64,000 bases of DNA, taken from contig NZ_FPAB01000003.1 in assembly GCF_900116145.1 (NCBI RefSeq), forward strand, positions 141,822-205,821. Direction: 5' to 3'. Shown piece by piece: positions 1-8,128 of the stretch (its first letter is position 1; each line of letters starts with the position of its first letter). The translations under genes were made by a program, and so were the position numbers. The notes beneath the pieces are model-generated. The model ran no database searches, was not told where the DNA came from, and was given only the letters and a program-made list of their open reading frames with translations. The DNA comes from Streptomyces harbinensis (GTDB lineage: Bacteria; Actinomycetota; Actinomycetes; Streptomycetales; Streptomycetaceae).

Positions 1-1039
1 GCAGATGGCTGTGTGTGATGGGCTCTCCGGCTCTTCCGGTTGGTCAAAGGGTGCAAGGTAGACATTTTCCTTCGGTGCGACTCAGGGATTCCGGGTGCAC
101 TGGAGGTTCCGAAGTGGAGCAAGGGTGGCCTTGTTGCACAGTCAGGTCAAGTACATCAGTCGGCTCCGGCAGCTGGAAAGTGCGTACCGTGTTTCCCGCC
201 TCGGGCGGCCGTCCCCACCCGTTCGCGTCGGCGCGGGTAGGGGTCATCCGAGACAGGCTCGGGGTGGGCGCCGCGCCTCCCGGTAGCCGTGCGCCCGGCC
301 ATTGCCGGCCGGGGCGACGTCATTGTCACTCGCCGCTCCGGAGCGCCAGCTGCCTTGTCCTCTGGACTTGCCGAACTGGAGATCGACGTCGCCCTGTTCA
401 CTCCGCACGACCCCACCGCCAGGTGGGACACGAGCAGCAGTACCCGGCGGCCTGGGGCGTGTTCACCCATGAAGCTGCCCACGCCGCCCACAGCCGCTGG
501 ACCGTACCCCGTACGCCAGTTGGTGATGGCCGACATGCACGGAAGGCTGTCCACCGACCGGTGGAGCGCCGCGACGGCCGCCGCGCTGGTTCTCGCCCGC
601 CGTGACGCCGGGGTCCTGGACCCGGACGAGACGCGGGTTGTGGAGACCGTGGTCACCAGGACGCTGGTTCCTGACGTCATGCAAGCCCTCACCACCATCT
701 GGCAGGGAGACCACGCCACCGCGGCCGACGACGGCGTGGAGATGCTGGTCCACGCGGTCACCCTGGTGCCAGGTCCTCGGCATCAACCCCGCCGCAACGG
801 GTGCACAGCGCGGGAAGCTCGCCGAGGCGATCAGCCAGGTCACCGACCGCATCCGTGACAACGACACCGCCCAGGCCCACCTCGACGCGCAGGTCGAAGC
901 GGCCCGCGCCAGCCGCGCCGAGGCCAGACAGCCGGCGCCGCCCACCACCACGACGCCGCCCGCACCGCCAAGACGGTCTTCGCTCCGGGAACCGGACCTC
1001 ACACCCCCGTCCCGGCGGTGACCCCCGGCCGCCGCCGGC
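1..1039. other. No intact gene; decayed coding remnants
   Basis: I see no complete gene here. Amphipathic, protein-like stretches occur but change frame: one from about 526 (LVMADMHGRLSTDRW) to about 768 in frame 1, then about 775-935 in frame 2 (KLAEAISQVTDRIRDND, a coiled-coil-like run), then stops. This pattern fits an old gene broken by indels, possibly the N-terminal part of the VWA pseudogene that follows. A short stretch near 150-200 faintly resembles a LysR-type helix-turn-helix, but it is too weak to call. Confidence 0.4.
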
Positions 1040-1690
1040 CGTCACCGGCACCCGGCTGCCCACCCCGCCGAGCACACCGCCGCAGGCCGCCTCGCACGAG
1101 CCCTGCGTCCCGCCGCCTACCGCGAACCCATCACCACCCACGAGTCCACGGCTGCCCCACCCGGACGCCTGACCATGCGTCAGGCCCTCACCCGCGACGC
1201 CCAGCACGCCGCCGGGGCCACCCCCACCGCAACACCGTGGACCCGCACCACCGCCCCTGCGCGTCGCAATCGCCCTGGACGTCTCCGGCTCCATGCGCAC
1301 CGCCACCGGACCCACCGCCTCCGCCGCCTGGATGCTCGCCCGCGCCACCGCCCTCACCGACCCCCGCACCGCCGCCATCGCCTTCCGAACCACCCTCACC
1401 GCACCCGGCCGCAACCCCCGCCACGTCACCCAACTCAACGCCAGCAGGGGAGAACACCACGCCGAAGCCCTCACCGCCGGACGCTTCCTCGCCATCGCCT
1501 CCGACGGCACATACCCACCGCCGGAACGCGAACGCGCCACCACCACGGCTGCCCCGTCCTCCGGCTCGCCTTCGCCCCCAACCCACGCCCCCTCCCCGGA
1601 ACCACTCTCATCCGCCTCACCACCCCCAGCATCGCCAATGCCACGACACAAGCCGTCCAACAAACAAAGCACCGCCGAACGATCACGGCT
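1040..1690 (+). pseudogene. VWA (MIDAS) domain protein, frameshifted remnant
   Basis: Parts of one von Willebrand factor A protein can be read across three frame changes. Frame 2 from about 1080 to 1258 gives ALRPAAYREPITTHES and LTMRQALTRDAQHAAG. Frame 3 from about 1260 gives RVAIALDVSGSM, the DxSGS metal-ion-dependent adhesion site, and continues through APGRNPRHVTQLNA and LAIASDG. Frame 2 from about 1555 gives LRLAFAPNPRPLPGTT. The order of blocks matches VWA proteins encoded in Streptomyces accessory elements, as I remember them. No single frame keeps the domain, so it is a pseudogene or contains sequencing errors. A second remnant lies at 3730-3900. Confidence 0.65.
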
Positions 1691-1919
1691 GAGCCGGAGT
1701 GGGCGTCCCAGTGCTCAAGCGAGTGCTCAGGGGAGCAGGCGCGGCCCAGGTGTGTTGTCCGGGGAGGTGGGTGACGCGGTCGGCTGGTGGTGGGTCCGAT
1801 TCCGGTGCGGGGTCGGTGGTGGTTGTACCAATGGATTCATCCCTCCCATCCGGCGGAATCCAGTTGTCGATGGTCTAATCGTGACGATGCACCAGGCAGG
1901 ACGGGAGAGGGGGCTCGGG

Positions 1920-2795
1920 ATGGCCGAGGAATGGCCGTGGTTGAAGGACCGGCCCGTCTTCACCACCCATGGGGAGAAGCACGGCAACGTCACCCGCGTG
2001 CCGCACGGTGCCTCTCTCGAACCCCTGGGGCCCGCCTTCGTGCTCCTCGTCGCCGCGCTCGCCGTCAGTACGGGGCTCGCGGTAGCCGGGATCGGGCTCG
2101 TCGTCGCCGGCTTCTCGGACGGTCTGGGGCCGGTCTCGTGGTGGTGGCTCGCGCTCGGGGGCCCGGCTGCGGGTCTTGCCGTGTTCTTCCTCGCCGGTGT
2201 CTACATCCGGGGCATGGAGCTGATCATGCGCGAGCGCCCCCGCGCCCTGGTCCTGCTGACCGGGTTGTTCGGCGGCGTTGCGCTCGGTCTCGCCGCCCTG
2301 GCGGCATGGTGGACCTGGCGCGCGAGCGACCTGCGTCTCGCCCCTGAACTGATCGCGTACGACGGCTGGAATCGGGGGCAGGTCGCGAACGCCACCGTGT
2401 TCACGACCGGCGCTCTCGCGGTGGCGGCTGCCGGTGCTCTGGTGGCACCTTTCGCCGTCCGAGGCGTGCGCCGGGCTCGGCGAGATGCGGCCCGGATCCT
2501 TCGGCTTCGCGAGACGGGCGTACGGCGGATGGGCATCGTCGCCGCGCTTCCGGACCCCAAGGGCTGGGATCAGGGCGGTGACGTGCCGATCCGGTATCAG
2601 GACGACACGGGCGAGCGGACGATCCCGGTGCGCGTGAACACCTGGGCGCATCAGATCCCCGTGCCCGGCACACCTGTGGTCGTCTTCACCGATGGCACCG
2701 GCGACCTCCTCGTCGAGCTCGACCCGGACCATCCGCTCGAGTACCACCCCGACAACCGTCCGTACGAGTCCGACTCCAGCGGAGGCGGGACCTGA
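1920..2795 (+). CDS. DUF3592-like integral membrane protein
   Basis: This is a 291-residue membrane protein of unknown function. The frame is open much further upstream, but the ATG at 1920 is preceded by a purine-rich GGGAGAGGGGG ribosome site at 1903-1912. About four membrane segments are visible: a pair near residues 35-95 (VLLVAALAVSTGLAVAGIG; AAGLAVFFLAGVYIRG) and two more near 100-180. A soluble C-terminal half (about 185-280) carries the DUF3592-like pattern of a short beta-rich domain: GIVAALPDPKGWDQGG, PVRVNTWAHQIPVPGTPV, LLVELDPDHPLEYHPD. It is followed by a smaller relative (2892-3293), and the two are flanked by VWA gene remnants. Function is not predicted. Confidence 0.8.
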   Translation: MAEEWPWLKDRPVFTTHGEKHGNVTRVPHGASLEPLGPAFVLLVAALAVSTGLAVAGIGLVVAGFSDGLGPVSWWWLALGGPAAGLAVFFLAGVYIRGMELIMRERPRALVLLTGLFGGVALGLAALAAWWTWRASDLRLAPELIAYDGWNRGQVANATVFTTGALAVAAAGALVAPFAVRGVRRARRDAARILRLRETGVRRMGIVAALPDPKGWDQGGDVPIRYQDDTGERTIPVRVNTWAHQIPVPGTPVVVFTDGTGDLLVELDPDHPLEYHPDNRPYESDSSGGGT

Positions 2796-2891
2796 CCGGC
2801 CCCGTCGGCGGCGGACGGAGCGTTCGCCCGTCGTTCACCTCCCTAACAGCTCGCCGTGCCAACCTGGCGACACATGGAGAGCAGCGAAGCG

Positions 2892-3293
2892 ATGCCCTTG
2901 CCGGTGATCCTCATGATCGCCGGCTTCTTCACGGTGATCGTGATCATCGCCGTCACCGTCGCCACCGTCTCGACGCGCAGCTACCGGCCCATCGCGCAGG
3001 AGATGGCGCGCGCTGAGCGCCTCCGGCCGGGTGGACTCCGGATTCAGGGGCGCGTGACGGCCTGGGCCAGGTATCGGGGCGGCACCGAAGAGGCCCCGCG
3101 GATGCGGCTGCGCGTGCGGTTCCCGTTTCACGGGTCCACGCACCACGCTGAGTTGGTCGTGTGCATCGACCGCGCGTTCCTCGCCGGTTTCGCCCCTGGT
3201 TCGAGCATCCACCTGCTCGTCGACCCCGAGGAGCCCGACCAGGTCGCCGTCGACCGTGAGACGAGCCCCGTCGAACTGCCGCGTTCCTGGTGA
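2892..3293 (+). CDS. Small membrane-anchored DUF3592-like protein
   Basis: This is a 133-residue protein with one N-terminal membrane segment (VILMIAGFFTVIVIIAVTVA) and a soluble domain with the same plan as the second half of the preceding protein (IQGRVTAWARYRGG; FAPGSSIHLLVDPEEPDQV). The ATG at 2892 follows GGAGAG at about 2875-2880. An in-frame ATG at 2874 would add six residues but has no clear ribosome site. The gene starts 96 bp after its neighbour and probably shares its transcript. It may be a paralogous partner or a truncated duplicate; function is unknown. Confidence 0.75.
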   Translation: MPLPVILMIAGFFTVIVIIAVTVATVSTRSYRPIAQEMARAERLRPGGLRIQGRVTAWARYRGGTEEAPRMRLRVRFPFHGSTHHAELVVCIDRAFLAGFAPGSSIHLLVDPEEPDQVAVDRETSPVELPRSW

Positions 3294-3299
3294 GGAGAG

Positions 3300-3729
3300 T
3301 GCTCGCACGGGCAGACCGGCCATCGAAGCCCGAGGACGACGGCGTCTCGGCATCGGAATGGATCATGGCCGCGGTCGCCTCGCGCTGCACCCCCCGTGTC
3401 CGCCTCGGTGAGGGTGGCGGCGCACGTTGATCACCTTCCGCGATGACTTCAACTCGTCTCTCCGGACCATCGACAACGGCGGGGGCCTGGTCACGCACCG
3501 CGGTGACCGCGCCGCGCCCACCGGCACGGCCTGTCCGGCCACGCCGGACACCGCCGGCCGCGCACTGGCAGCCGCGCAGTAGCAGCCGGCGCCGTCCGTT
3601 GCCGAGGGTGCGCACTTTTCGCGGTGGGCCACCCTGCCGCTTGGGGTCTGCCCCCGCGTGGACGGCCCAGCCAGTGGCTGGGGCATCCGGCGGTGCGCGA
3701 GCCGGGTGGGTCGCCGGGTGGCGTGCTCC
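3300..3729 (+). other. Degenerate region with a 51-codon unrecognised fragment
   Basis: No intact gene is evident. A TTG-initiated open stretch at 3427-3582 encodes ITFRDDFNSSLRTIDNGGG and PATPDTAGRALAAAQ before a TAG. It reads like the C-terminal end of a real protein whose upstream part has been lost or moved to another frame (MAAVASRCTPRVRLGEGG at 3366). I do not recognise the family. The surroundings hold another broken gene immediately downstream, which supports decay rather than a functional short gene. Confidence 0.35.
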
Positions 3730-3900
3730 TGGACGTTCCGCGCCACCCTTATCGCCCTCATCGCCGTCACCGCACCCGGCCGCAACCCCCGCCACCTCCC
3801 CCAACTCAACGCCGACGGACGGGAACACCACCTCGCCGAAGCCATCCGCACCATCGCCAGAGCCGCGACCCGGGCCGTCCGAAACGCCGGACGAACGTAA
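3730..3900 (+). pseudogene. Second VWA-protein remnant (internal deletion)
   Basis: Frame 1 reads VTAPGRNPRHLPQLNADG, then REHHLAEAIRTIARAATRA and a stop at 3900. The first block is the same as in the VWA pseudogene at 1040-1690, with 29 identical bases between 1396-1424 and 3767-3795 and patchy identity for about 45 more. The text then jumps from the middle of the VWA domain to what looks like its last helix, so about 80 residues seem to be deleted. The N-terminal half with the MIDAS motif is absent. It is a non-functional relic of a paralogue or of a duplicated segment. Confidence 0.6.
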
Positions 3901-4043
3901 GAATCCGGTCCACACGACGCAGGACGCCGGCACCAGTGCACTCGTGCAGGAAACGCACGTGACCGGGTTGCGGGAGTCGTGCCTCAGCGATCTCAGGCCC
4001 TTCCGGGCCCAGTGGAGCTGGACGGGGGATACCGGCCGGGTGG

Positions 4044-4808
4044 TCAGATGCGTGGGCCGAGGAACAGGCCGCCGCTCGCGTCGATGACCTGGCCGGTGAT
4101 CCAGCGGGCGGCGTCGGAGGCGAGGAAGGCGACCACGTCGGCTACGTCGTCGGGGCCGCCCAGCCGGTCGAGCGCCGTCATGCCGGTGATCTGTTCGGTG
4201 AGGCCCGGCACGTCGAAGACGGCTGCGTTGGCCGCCGTCCTGGTGGCTCCGGGGGCGACCGCGTTCACCGTGATCCTGCGGGGGCCGAGCTGGCCGGCGA
4301 GGGTTCTGGTCATCGTGTCGATCGCGCCCTTGGTCATGGCGAAGGACGTCTGGGCCGGGTTGGCCATCCGGGTCGCCACCGACGAGAGCGAGATGATCCG
4401 GCCGCCCTCGCGCAGCAGTGCCAGCGCGTGCTCGATGATGAAGTACGGCGCCCGCACGTTCACCGCGAACAGGTGGTCGAACTCGGCCCGGGTCGTCGTG
4501 CCGAGCGGGCCGGCCGGTGCGGCTGCCGCGTTGTTGACCAGGATGTCGAGCGGCCGGCCGGCCAGGGCGGCCTCGACACCGGCGAACAGGGTCTCGACGT
4601 CGCCGTCCACGCCGAGTTCGGCCCGGACGGCGAGGGCGGTCCCGCCGGCGCGTTCTATCGCCTCCACTGTCGCCGCCGCCCCGTTCCCGTCCGTGCCGAA
4701 GTGCACGAGGACCAGGGCCCCTCCGGCCGCGAGCCGGGTCGCGACGGCCTGCCCGATGCCGCGCGACGCGCCCGTCACCAGTGCCGTTGTGCCCGTCAGC
4801 TCACTCAT
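4044..4808 (-). CDS. Short-chain dehydrogenase/reductase, Tyr-to-Phe variant
   Basis: This is a 254-residue SDR of classical length. TGASRGIG at residues 12-19 is the dinucleotide-binding loop, NNAAA at 92-96 follows strand 4, and LSS at 141-143 supplies the catalytic serine region. The usual YxxxK is FAMTK (F156, K160), so the catalytic tyrosine is replaced by phenylalanine; the codon is TTC. The ATG at 4808 is chosen because it matches the family start. A GTG at 4820 would add four residues. The gene is divergent from the TetR gene at 4860 and separated by 51 bp with a 15-bp palindrome, so it is the likely target of that repressor. Substrate is unknown, and activity is uncertain given the Phe. 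Confidence 0.9.
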   Translation of the reverse strand: MSELTGTTALVTGASRGIGQAVATRLAAGGALVLVHFGTDGNGAAATVEAIERAGGTALAVRAELGVDGDVETLFAGVEAALAGRPLDILVNNAAAAPAGPLGTTTRAEFDHLFAVNVRAPYFIIEHALALLREGGRIISLSSVATRMANPAQTSFAMTKGAIDTMTRTLAGQLGPRRITVNAVAPGATRTAANAAVFDVPGLTEQITGMTALDRLGGPDDVADVVAFLASDAARWITGQVIDASGGLFLGPRI

Positions 4809-4825
4809 GCCGTCACCCACTCAAG

Positions 4826-4840
4826 TGTTAGTCACTAACA
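4826..4840. promoter_or_regulatory. TetR-type palindromic operator
   Basis: TGTTAGTCACTAACA is a perfect 7+1+7 palindrome between the divergent SDR and TetR genes. It lies 20 bp from the TetR start and 18 bp from the SDR start, the usual place for an autoregulatory TetR site. Confidence 0.7.
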
Positions 4841-4859
4841 GTGCGGTAGTGTCTATCAC

Positions 4860-5504
4860 ATGAGTGAGCGACAGCCAACGCTGCGGGAACGACGGCGATC
4901 CGAGACACGGCGCCTCATCCAGGCGCACGCGGTGCGCATGTTCACCGACCGCGGCTACGACGCGGTGACGGTGGCGGACGTCGCCGAGGCCGCCGGCGTC
5001 TCGGCGATGACCGTGTACCGGCACTTCCCCACCAAGGAGGACCTCGTGCTCATCGACCAGCCCGCCCGGCTCATCGCCGAGCGGGTCGCCGCGTCGTCCG
5101 CGACCCTCCCCGTGGTGCACCGCGTCGGCGGCGCGCTCGTCGACGCGGCCACGGCCCTGACCGGCGGCTACGGCGACGGCGACGGTCCGGTGGCGAGCGA
5201 GCGGTTCCTGCTGGACTGCCTCCGGCTCATGGTCGCGACACCCGCCCTGCGGGCCCGGCACCTGGACAGCCAGTACGCCCTGCAACAGGCCATCGCCGAC
5301 GCCCTCGGGGACGGCACGGCCGATCCCGATCCCGACGCCGCGTTCCGCGCTCAGGCGGCGATCAGCGCCTGCCTGGCCGCGATGCACACGGCGCTGACGC
5401 GCTGGGCCGAGGAAGACGGGCGGACTCCGCTGCCCGACCTGATCGCGCGGGCGCTCACCGCGTCGTTCGGCGACGCCGTCCCCGCCCCCGGCCGGCAGGA
5501 CTGA
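4860..5504 (+). CDS. TetR/AcrR family repressor
   Basis: This is a 214-residue regulator. The N-terminal three-helix DNA-binding domain ends with VADVAEAAGVSAMTVYRHF (about residues 38-56), followed by a helical ligand-binding region with LLDCLRLMVATPALRARH. No ribosome site precedes the ATG at 4860. A TAGTGT element at 4846-4851 is about the right distance for transcription to start at or next to the ATG, so the mRNA may be leaderless. The palindrome at 4826-4840 overlaps the presumed -35 region, which fits autorepression. It probably controls the divergent SDR gene; the ligand is unknown. Confidence 0.92.
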   Translation: MSERQPTLRERRRSETRRLIQAHAVRMFTDRGYDAVTVADVAEAAGVSAMTVYRHFPTKEDLVLIDQPARLIAERVAASSATLPVVHRVGGALVDAATALTGGYGDGDGPVASERFLLDCLRLMVATPALRARHLDSQYALQQAIADALGDGTADPDPDAAFRAQAAISACLAAMHTALTRWAEEDGRTPLPDLIARALTASFGDAVPAPGRQD

Positions 5505-5785
5505 ACCGGCCGGCGCCCGCCGCCGGGACAGGGGTGCCGGCGAGCAGCGGTCATCGAGCGCCGAGACCTGCCCAGATCTGCGTCGGGTGCTGTGGAACGT
5601 GGGCGTTTGACCGAGGCGGACGGGAATCTTGACCACCCGTGCCGGCGGCAGTGCGACGCCTTTGTCCGCATCCGCTACGCGTGATGGGCTGGCGACTCGT
5701 CAGCGGTGCACAGCGTGGCCCCGGGCACCGTGGAGGTCCCGGGAGCACGCGTGCCCGCCCTACGGTTGGCAAGGAGAAGGGACAC

Positions 5786-6241
5786 ATGCGCTCAACGCTC
5801 ATGCGCAGCACGCTCGTCACGGTGGCGGCCGTCTTCGCGGTCGGCGCCGGAGGTCTGGTGACGGCGGGCCCGGCGGTGGCCGCGCCGACGGCGACCGCGG
5901 CCGTGGCCGACGAGTCCGTGGTACCGCTCGAGGTGGTCAATCTGGGCCTGACCACCGACGAGGCCAAGCACGTTCAGTGCTGGCTGCGGGATCACTGGGG
6001 CTACACGGGTGCCATCGACGGGCTGCTGGGCACCGAAAGCTGGAAGGCGTTCCAGCGCAACCTGGCCGCACACTGGGGCTACACCGGTCCGATCGACGGA
6101 ATCGTGGGCAGCGGCACGATCAGCGCGTTGCAGCGCGGGCTCCAGGCGAACGAGGGCTACACCGGTCCGATCGACGGGATCGCGGGCCCCGAGACCCTGG
6201 CCGCGATCAAGCGGGCCGCCGATGGCTGGACGTACTGCTGA
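5786..6241 (+). CDS. Secreted triple-repeat peptidoglycan-binding protein
   Basis: This is a 151-residue exported protein. A signal peptide (about residues 1-36: RSTLVTVAAVFAVGAGG, cleavage near AVAAPTA) is followed by three consecutive PG_binding_1-like units. Each contains GYTG(A/P)IDG followed by a helix: about 69-92, 93-118 and 121-145 (TESWKAFQRNL, SGTISALQRGL, PETLAAIKRAA). AAGGAGAAGG at 5771-5780 is a strong ribosome site for the ATG at 5786. The units match the substrate-anchoring modules of cell-wall hydrolases, but no catalytic domain is attached. It probably binds peptidoglycan outside the cell, as a wall-associated or competitor protein. Confidence 0.85.
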   Translation: MRSTLMRSTLVTVAAVFAVGAGGLVTAGPAVAAPTATAAVADESVVPLEVVNLGLTTDEAKHVQCWLRDHWGYTGAIDGLLGTESWKAFQRNLAAHWGYTGPIDGIVGSGTISALQRGLQANEGYTGPIDGIAGPETLAAIKRAADGWTYC

Positions 6242-6405
6242 GGTGACCCACCACCGCGCCGGGCGCTGCGCCCGCCGAGGCTCACGGCACACCAGCCGGC
6301 GGCCACGCGGGCGCAGCCGGCGCGGCGAAGGACCCTGCCCCGTGTCGCACGGATGACCGTACGTCGGTTCCGGCCGGGTTCCTGGCGGTGCGTGATCATC
6401 GCTGC

Positions 6406-6654
6406 ATGGATGACCTGCCGCAGCACGCGCGGATCGGCTATCTGGTGTGGGCGGTCCTCTTCGCCTGCCTGTTCGCCTGGGAAGCCATCGGACTGCTGCA
6501 TCCGACCGATTCCTTTCCCACCCTCAGTCAGACCCTCAAGGCGGTGATGCGCTACCAGTTCGGCCGGTGGGTGCTCTTCGCCGCCTGGCTCTGGTTCGGG
6601 TGGCACGCCTTTGTCCAGGGGTGGCACTTCCTGCTCCGTGGCCCCGTCGCCTAG
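6406..6654 (+). CDS. Small membrane protein (DUF6186-like), two segments
   Basis: This is an 82-residue protein with two hydrophobic segments (YLVWAVLFACLFAWEAIGLL and WVLFAAWLWFGWHAFVQGW) separated by PTDSFPTLSQTLKAVMRYQ. The layout resembles the small DUF6186-type proteins of actinomycetes, which is a resemblance from memory. The ATG at 6406 is the first that leaves out a charged, unlikely extension. It is followed after 8 bp by another membrane-protein gene, so the two are probably co-transcribed. Function is unknown. Confidence 0.6.
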   Translation: MDDLPQHARIGYLVWAVLFACLFAWEAIGLLHPTDSFPTLSQTLKAVMRYQFGRWVLFAAWLWFGWHAFVQGWHFLLRGPVA

Positions 6655-6662
6655 GCGACGGC

Positions 6663-7055
6663 ATGGCCGACACCCTCGCCTTCGTCACCGTCTGCGTCGT
6701 CTATGTGCTGGTGATGATCTACCTCGCGACCGGGCTGTGCATCCTCCGCCGTGCGCCGCGTGCCCGGCCCCAGCCCGTCCGGCCGCATCGGCGTGGGTGG
6801 CCCGGACTCATCCTGCAGGTCGTCAGCACCTACCTCGGTGGCTGGCTGCTGCTCATGCTGGTGATCCTCGGCTACTACGGAGGGCTCGCCCGGCACAGCC
6901 CCGGCTTCGTGCTGCACGCCATCACCGGGACGCTGCTCCTGATGGGCCTGACCCTTCCTCTTTTCCTCGCCCTGACCTGGCTCGCCACCCGGCCCGCCGC
7001 GCGGCGGCGGCGCGGGCGGCGGTCTCCGGGTGGACGGGATGCGGCCCGGCCCTGA
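6663..7055 (+). CDS. Uncharacterised membrane protein, three segments
   Basis: This is a 130-residue protein with three hydrophobic segments: LAFVTVCVVYVLVMIYLATG near the N-terminus, VSTYLGGWLLLMLVILGYYG in the middle and ITGTLLLMGLTLPLFLALTW near the end. An Arg-rich tail (RPAARRRRGRRSPGG) probably lies in the cytoplasm. The start follows the previous stop by 8 bp without a strong ribosome site, so translation may be coupled. I do not recognise the family. Confidence 0.65.
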   Translation: MADTLAFVTVCVVYVLVMIYLATGLCILRRAPRARPQPVRPHRRGWPGLILQVVSTYLGGWLLLMLVILGYYGGLARHSPGFVLHAITGTLLLMGLTLPLFLALTWLATRPAARRRRGRRSPGGRDAARP

Positions 7056-7178
7056 GCGAGCGCCCACCGCCCGGTGGGCCGCACCGGGCACCCGGTCGGG
7101 GACCGCGGGGCCGCCCCGTCCCTCTCCGACGAGGTGCTGTCCCCGCCATGCCGCCCGCCGTCCTCCTGACAGCCCGAA

Positions 7179-7203
7179 GGCCGGGCGCAGTGCGCGCCCG
7201 GCC
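7179..7203 (-). terminator. Hairpin downstream of the CAU tRNA
   Basis: GGCCGGGCGC pairs with GCGCCCGGCC around a 5-nt loop, starting 8 bp after the 3' end of the minus-strand tRNA gene. There is no T-run, as is common for terminators in high-GC actinomycetes. Confidence 0.6.
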
Positions 7204-7211
7204 TGCCGGGG

Positions 7212-7285
7212 TGGGGCGGGTGGGACTCGAACCCACGGCCGACGGATTATGAGTCCGTTGCTCTAACCGGCTGAGCTACCGCCCC
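7212..7285 (-). tRNA. tRNA with CAU anticodon (Met, or Ile2)
   Basis: On the minus strand the acceptor arms GGGGCGG and CCGCCCC pair, with A73 at 7212. The D-arm region (AGCTCAGCCGGTTAGAGC), the anticodon loop CTCATAA and the T-arm GTGGGTTCGAGTCCCAC are all standard. The anticodon is CAU and the 3' CCA is not encoded. Elongator tRNA-Met is the default reading, but tRNA-Ile2, whose CAU is modified to lysidine, cannot be excluded by eye. It is not the initiator, since the acceptor starts with a paired G1-C72. Confidence 0.93.
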
Positions 7286-7441
7286 ATGTACGGCGAGCCG
7301 CGCACACATGTGCGCGCCGTCTGCCGCAGCATAGCTGCTCATACGATCTCCCGCCCGGCCCGGGGGCGGTTGTACGGAGGCTAGGACAGCGCCCATGGGG
7401 TGATCGGTTCCCGGTCCGCGGGCGGTGATGCACAGGAACGC

Positions 7442-7468
7442 CGAAGGGCCCCTGAACGGGGCCCTTCG
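7442..7468 (-). terminator. Hairpin downstream of tRNA-Asn
   Basis: CGAAGGGCCCC and GGGGCCCTTCG form a perfect 11-bp stem with loop TGAAC, 8 bp beyond the tRNA-Asn 3' end on the minus strand. It separates the two tRNA genes, so each seems to be its own transcription unit. Confidence 0.7.
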
Positions 7469-7475
7469 AGTGATG

Positions 7476-7548
7476 CTCCCCCGACTGGACTCGAACCAGT
7501 AACCTGCCGGTTAACAGCCGGCTGCTCTGCCAATTGAGCTACAGGGGA
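7476..7548 (-). tRNA. tRNA-Asn (GUU)
   Basis: Read on the minus strand, TCCCCTG pairs with CGGGGGA (one G-U), with discriminator G73. The D-arm reads TAGCTCAATTGGCAGAGCA, the anticodon loop CTGTTAA (anticodon GUU) and the T-arm ACTGGTTCGAGTCCAGT. The CCA end is not encoded. Confidence 0.95.
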
Positions 7549-7698
7549 CTGCGCCGCTCGGGTCTGCTCGCCGGTTTGCTCCGGGGGCGTTCCCTCGCTG
7601 CGGGCAATACATTAGCGCATGTGAGGCGGTGCTTCGAAATCGGTTGCCGGGGCGCCCGAAAGTACGACAGACAGTACGTACGAGGAAGGACGCATCCC

Positions 7699-7989
7699 AT
7701 GCGCAAGCTCATCTTCGTGGCGGGCGCCGCGGTCGGTTACGTGCTCGGGGCCCGGGCCGGGCGGGAGCGGTACGACCAGATCGCGGACGCCGCACGGCGG
7801 TTCCTGGACAAGCCGGCCGTGCGCAACAGTATGGACACCGCCAACCAGACCGGCCGCCAGGCCGCCGCCGCGGCGGCGGGTGCGGTGGTGGACCGGGCCG
7901 GTGACCGGCTGCCCGACCCGGTGGTGGAGAAGCTGCGCGAGGTCCGCCGCTCCGGGCGGGCCCAGGCGCTGGAGGAGGATGTGGCCTGA
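7699..7989 (+). CDS. YtxH-like small protein, glycine-zipper N-terminus
   Basis: This is a 96-residue protein. It begins with a short hydrophobic segment with small-residue spacing (LIFVAGAAVGYVLGARAG), followed directly by RERYDQI and a long charged or alanine-rich helical tail (ADAARRFLDKPAVRNS; QAAAAAAGAVVDRAGDRL). This is the layout of actinobacterial YtxH-like stress-associated proteins. GAGGAAGGA at 7682-7690 is a good ribosome site for the ATG at 7699. It stands alone between the tRNA genes and the IclR gene. The precise role is unknown. Confidence 0.75.
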   Translation: MRKLIFVAGAAVGYVLGARAGRERYDQIADAARRFLDKPAVRNSMDTANQTGRQAAAAAAGAVVDRAGDRLPDPVVEKLREVRRSGRAQALEEDVA

Positions 7990-8068
7990 CCGGTACCCGC
8001 GCGGTACCCGGCCCGGCCGTACCCGTTGGCCGCCTCTTGCCCGGGGCGGGCCCCGCTCGGTAGCGTGC

Positions 8069-8105
8069 TGTTCGGCATCCCGGCAACTGACCGGCATGCC
8101 GAACA
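8069..8105. promoter_or_regulatory. Long inverted repeat upstream of the IclR gene
   Basis: Arms TGTTCGGCAT (8069-8078) and ATGCCGAACA (8096-8105) are perfectly complementary, with CCGG repeats inside the spacer. The repeat ends 23 bp before the regulator start. The TGTTCG half-site is the same as in the operator-like sites at 11027-11075, 26902-26919 and 29194-29210, which suggests autoregulation. Confidence 0.65.
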
Positions 8106-8128
8106 GTGAGCGAGCGGAGGCCGCGGTC

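Noticed and set aside
95..286. Possible LysR-type helix-turn-helix fragment (SRLRQLESAYRV)
   Set aside because: Only about 20 residues look right, no effector domain follows in any frame, and the region is full of frame changes.
7212..7548. tRNA genes as integration site of a mobile element
   Set aside because: No integrase or excisionase gene follows either tRNA and no repeat of a tRNA 3' end is seen in the window.
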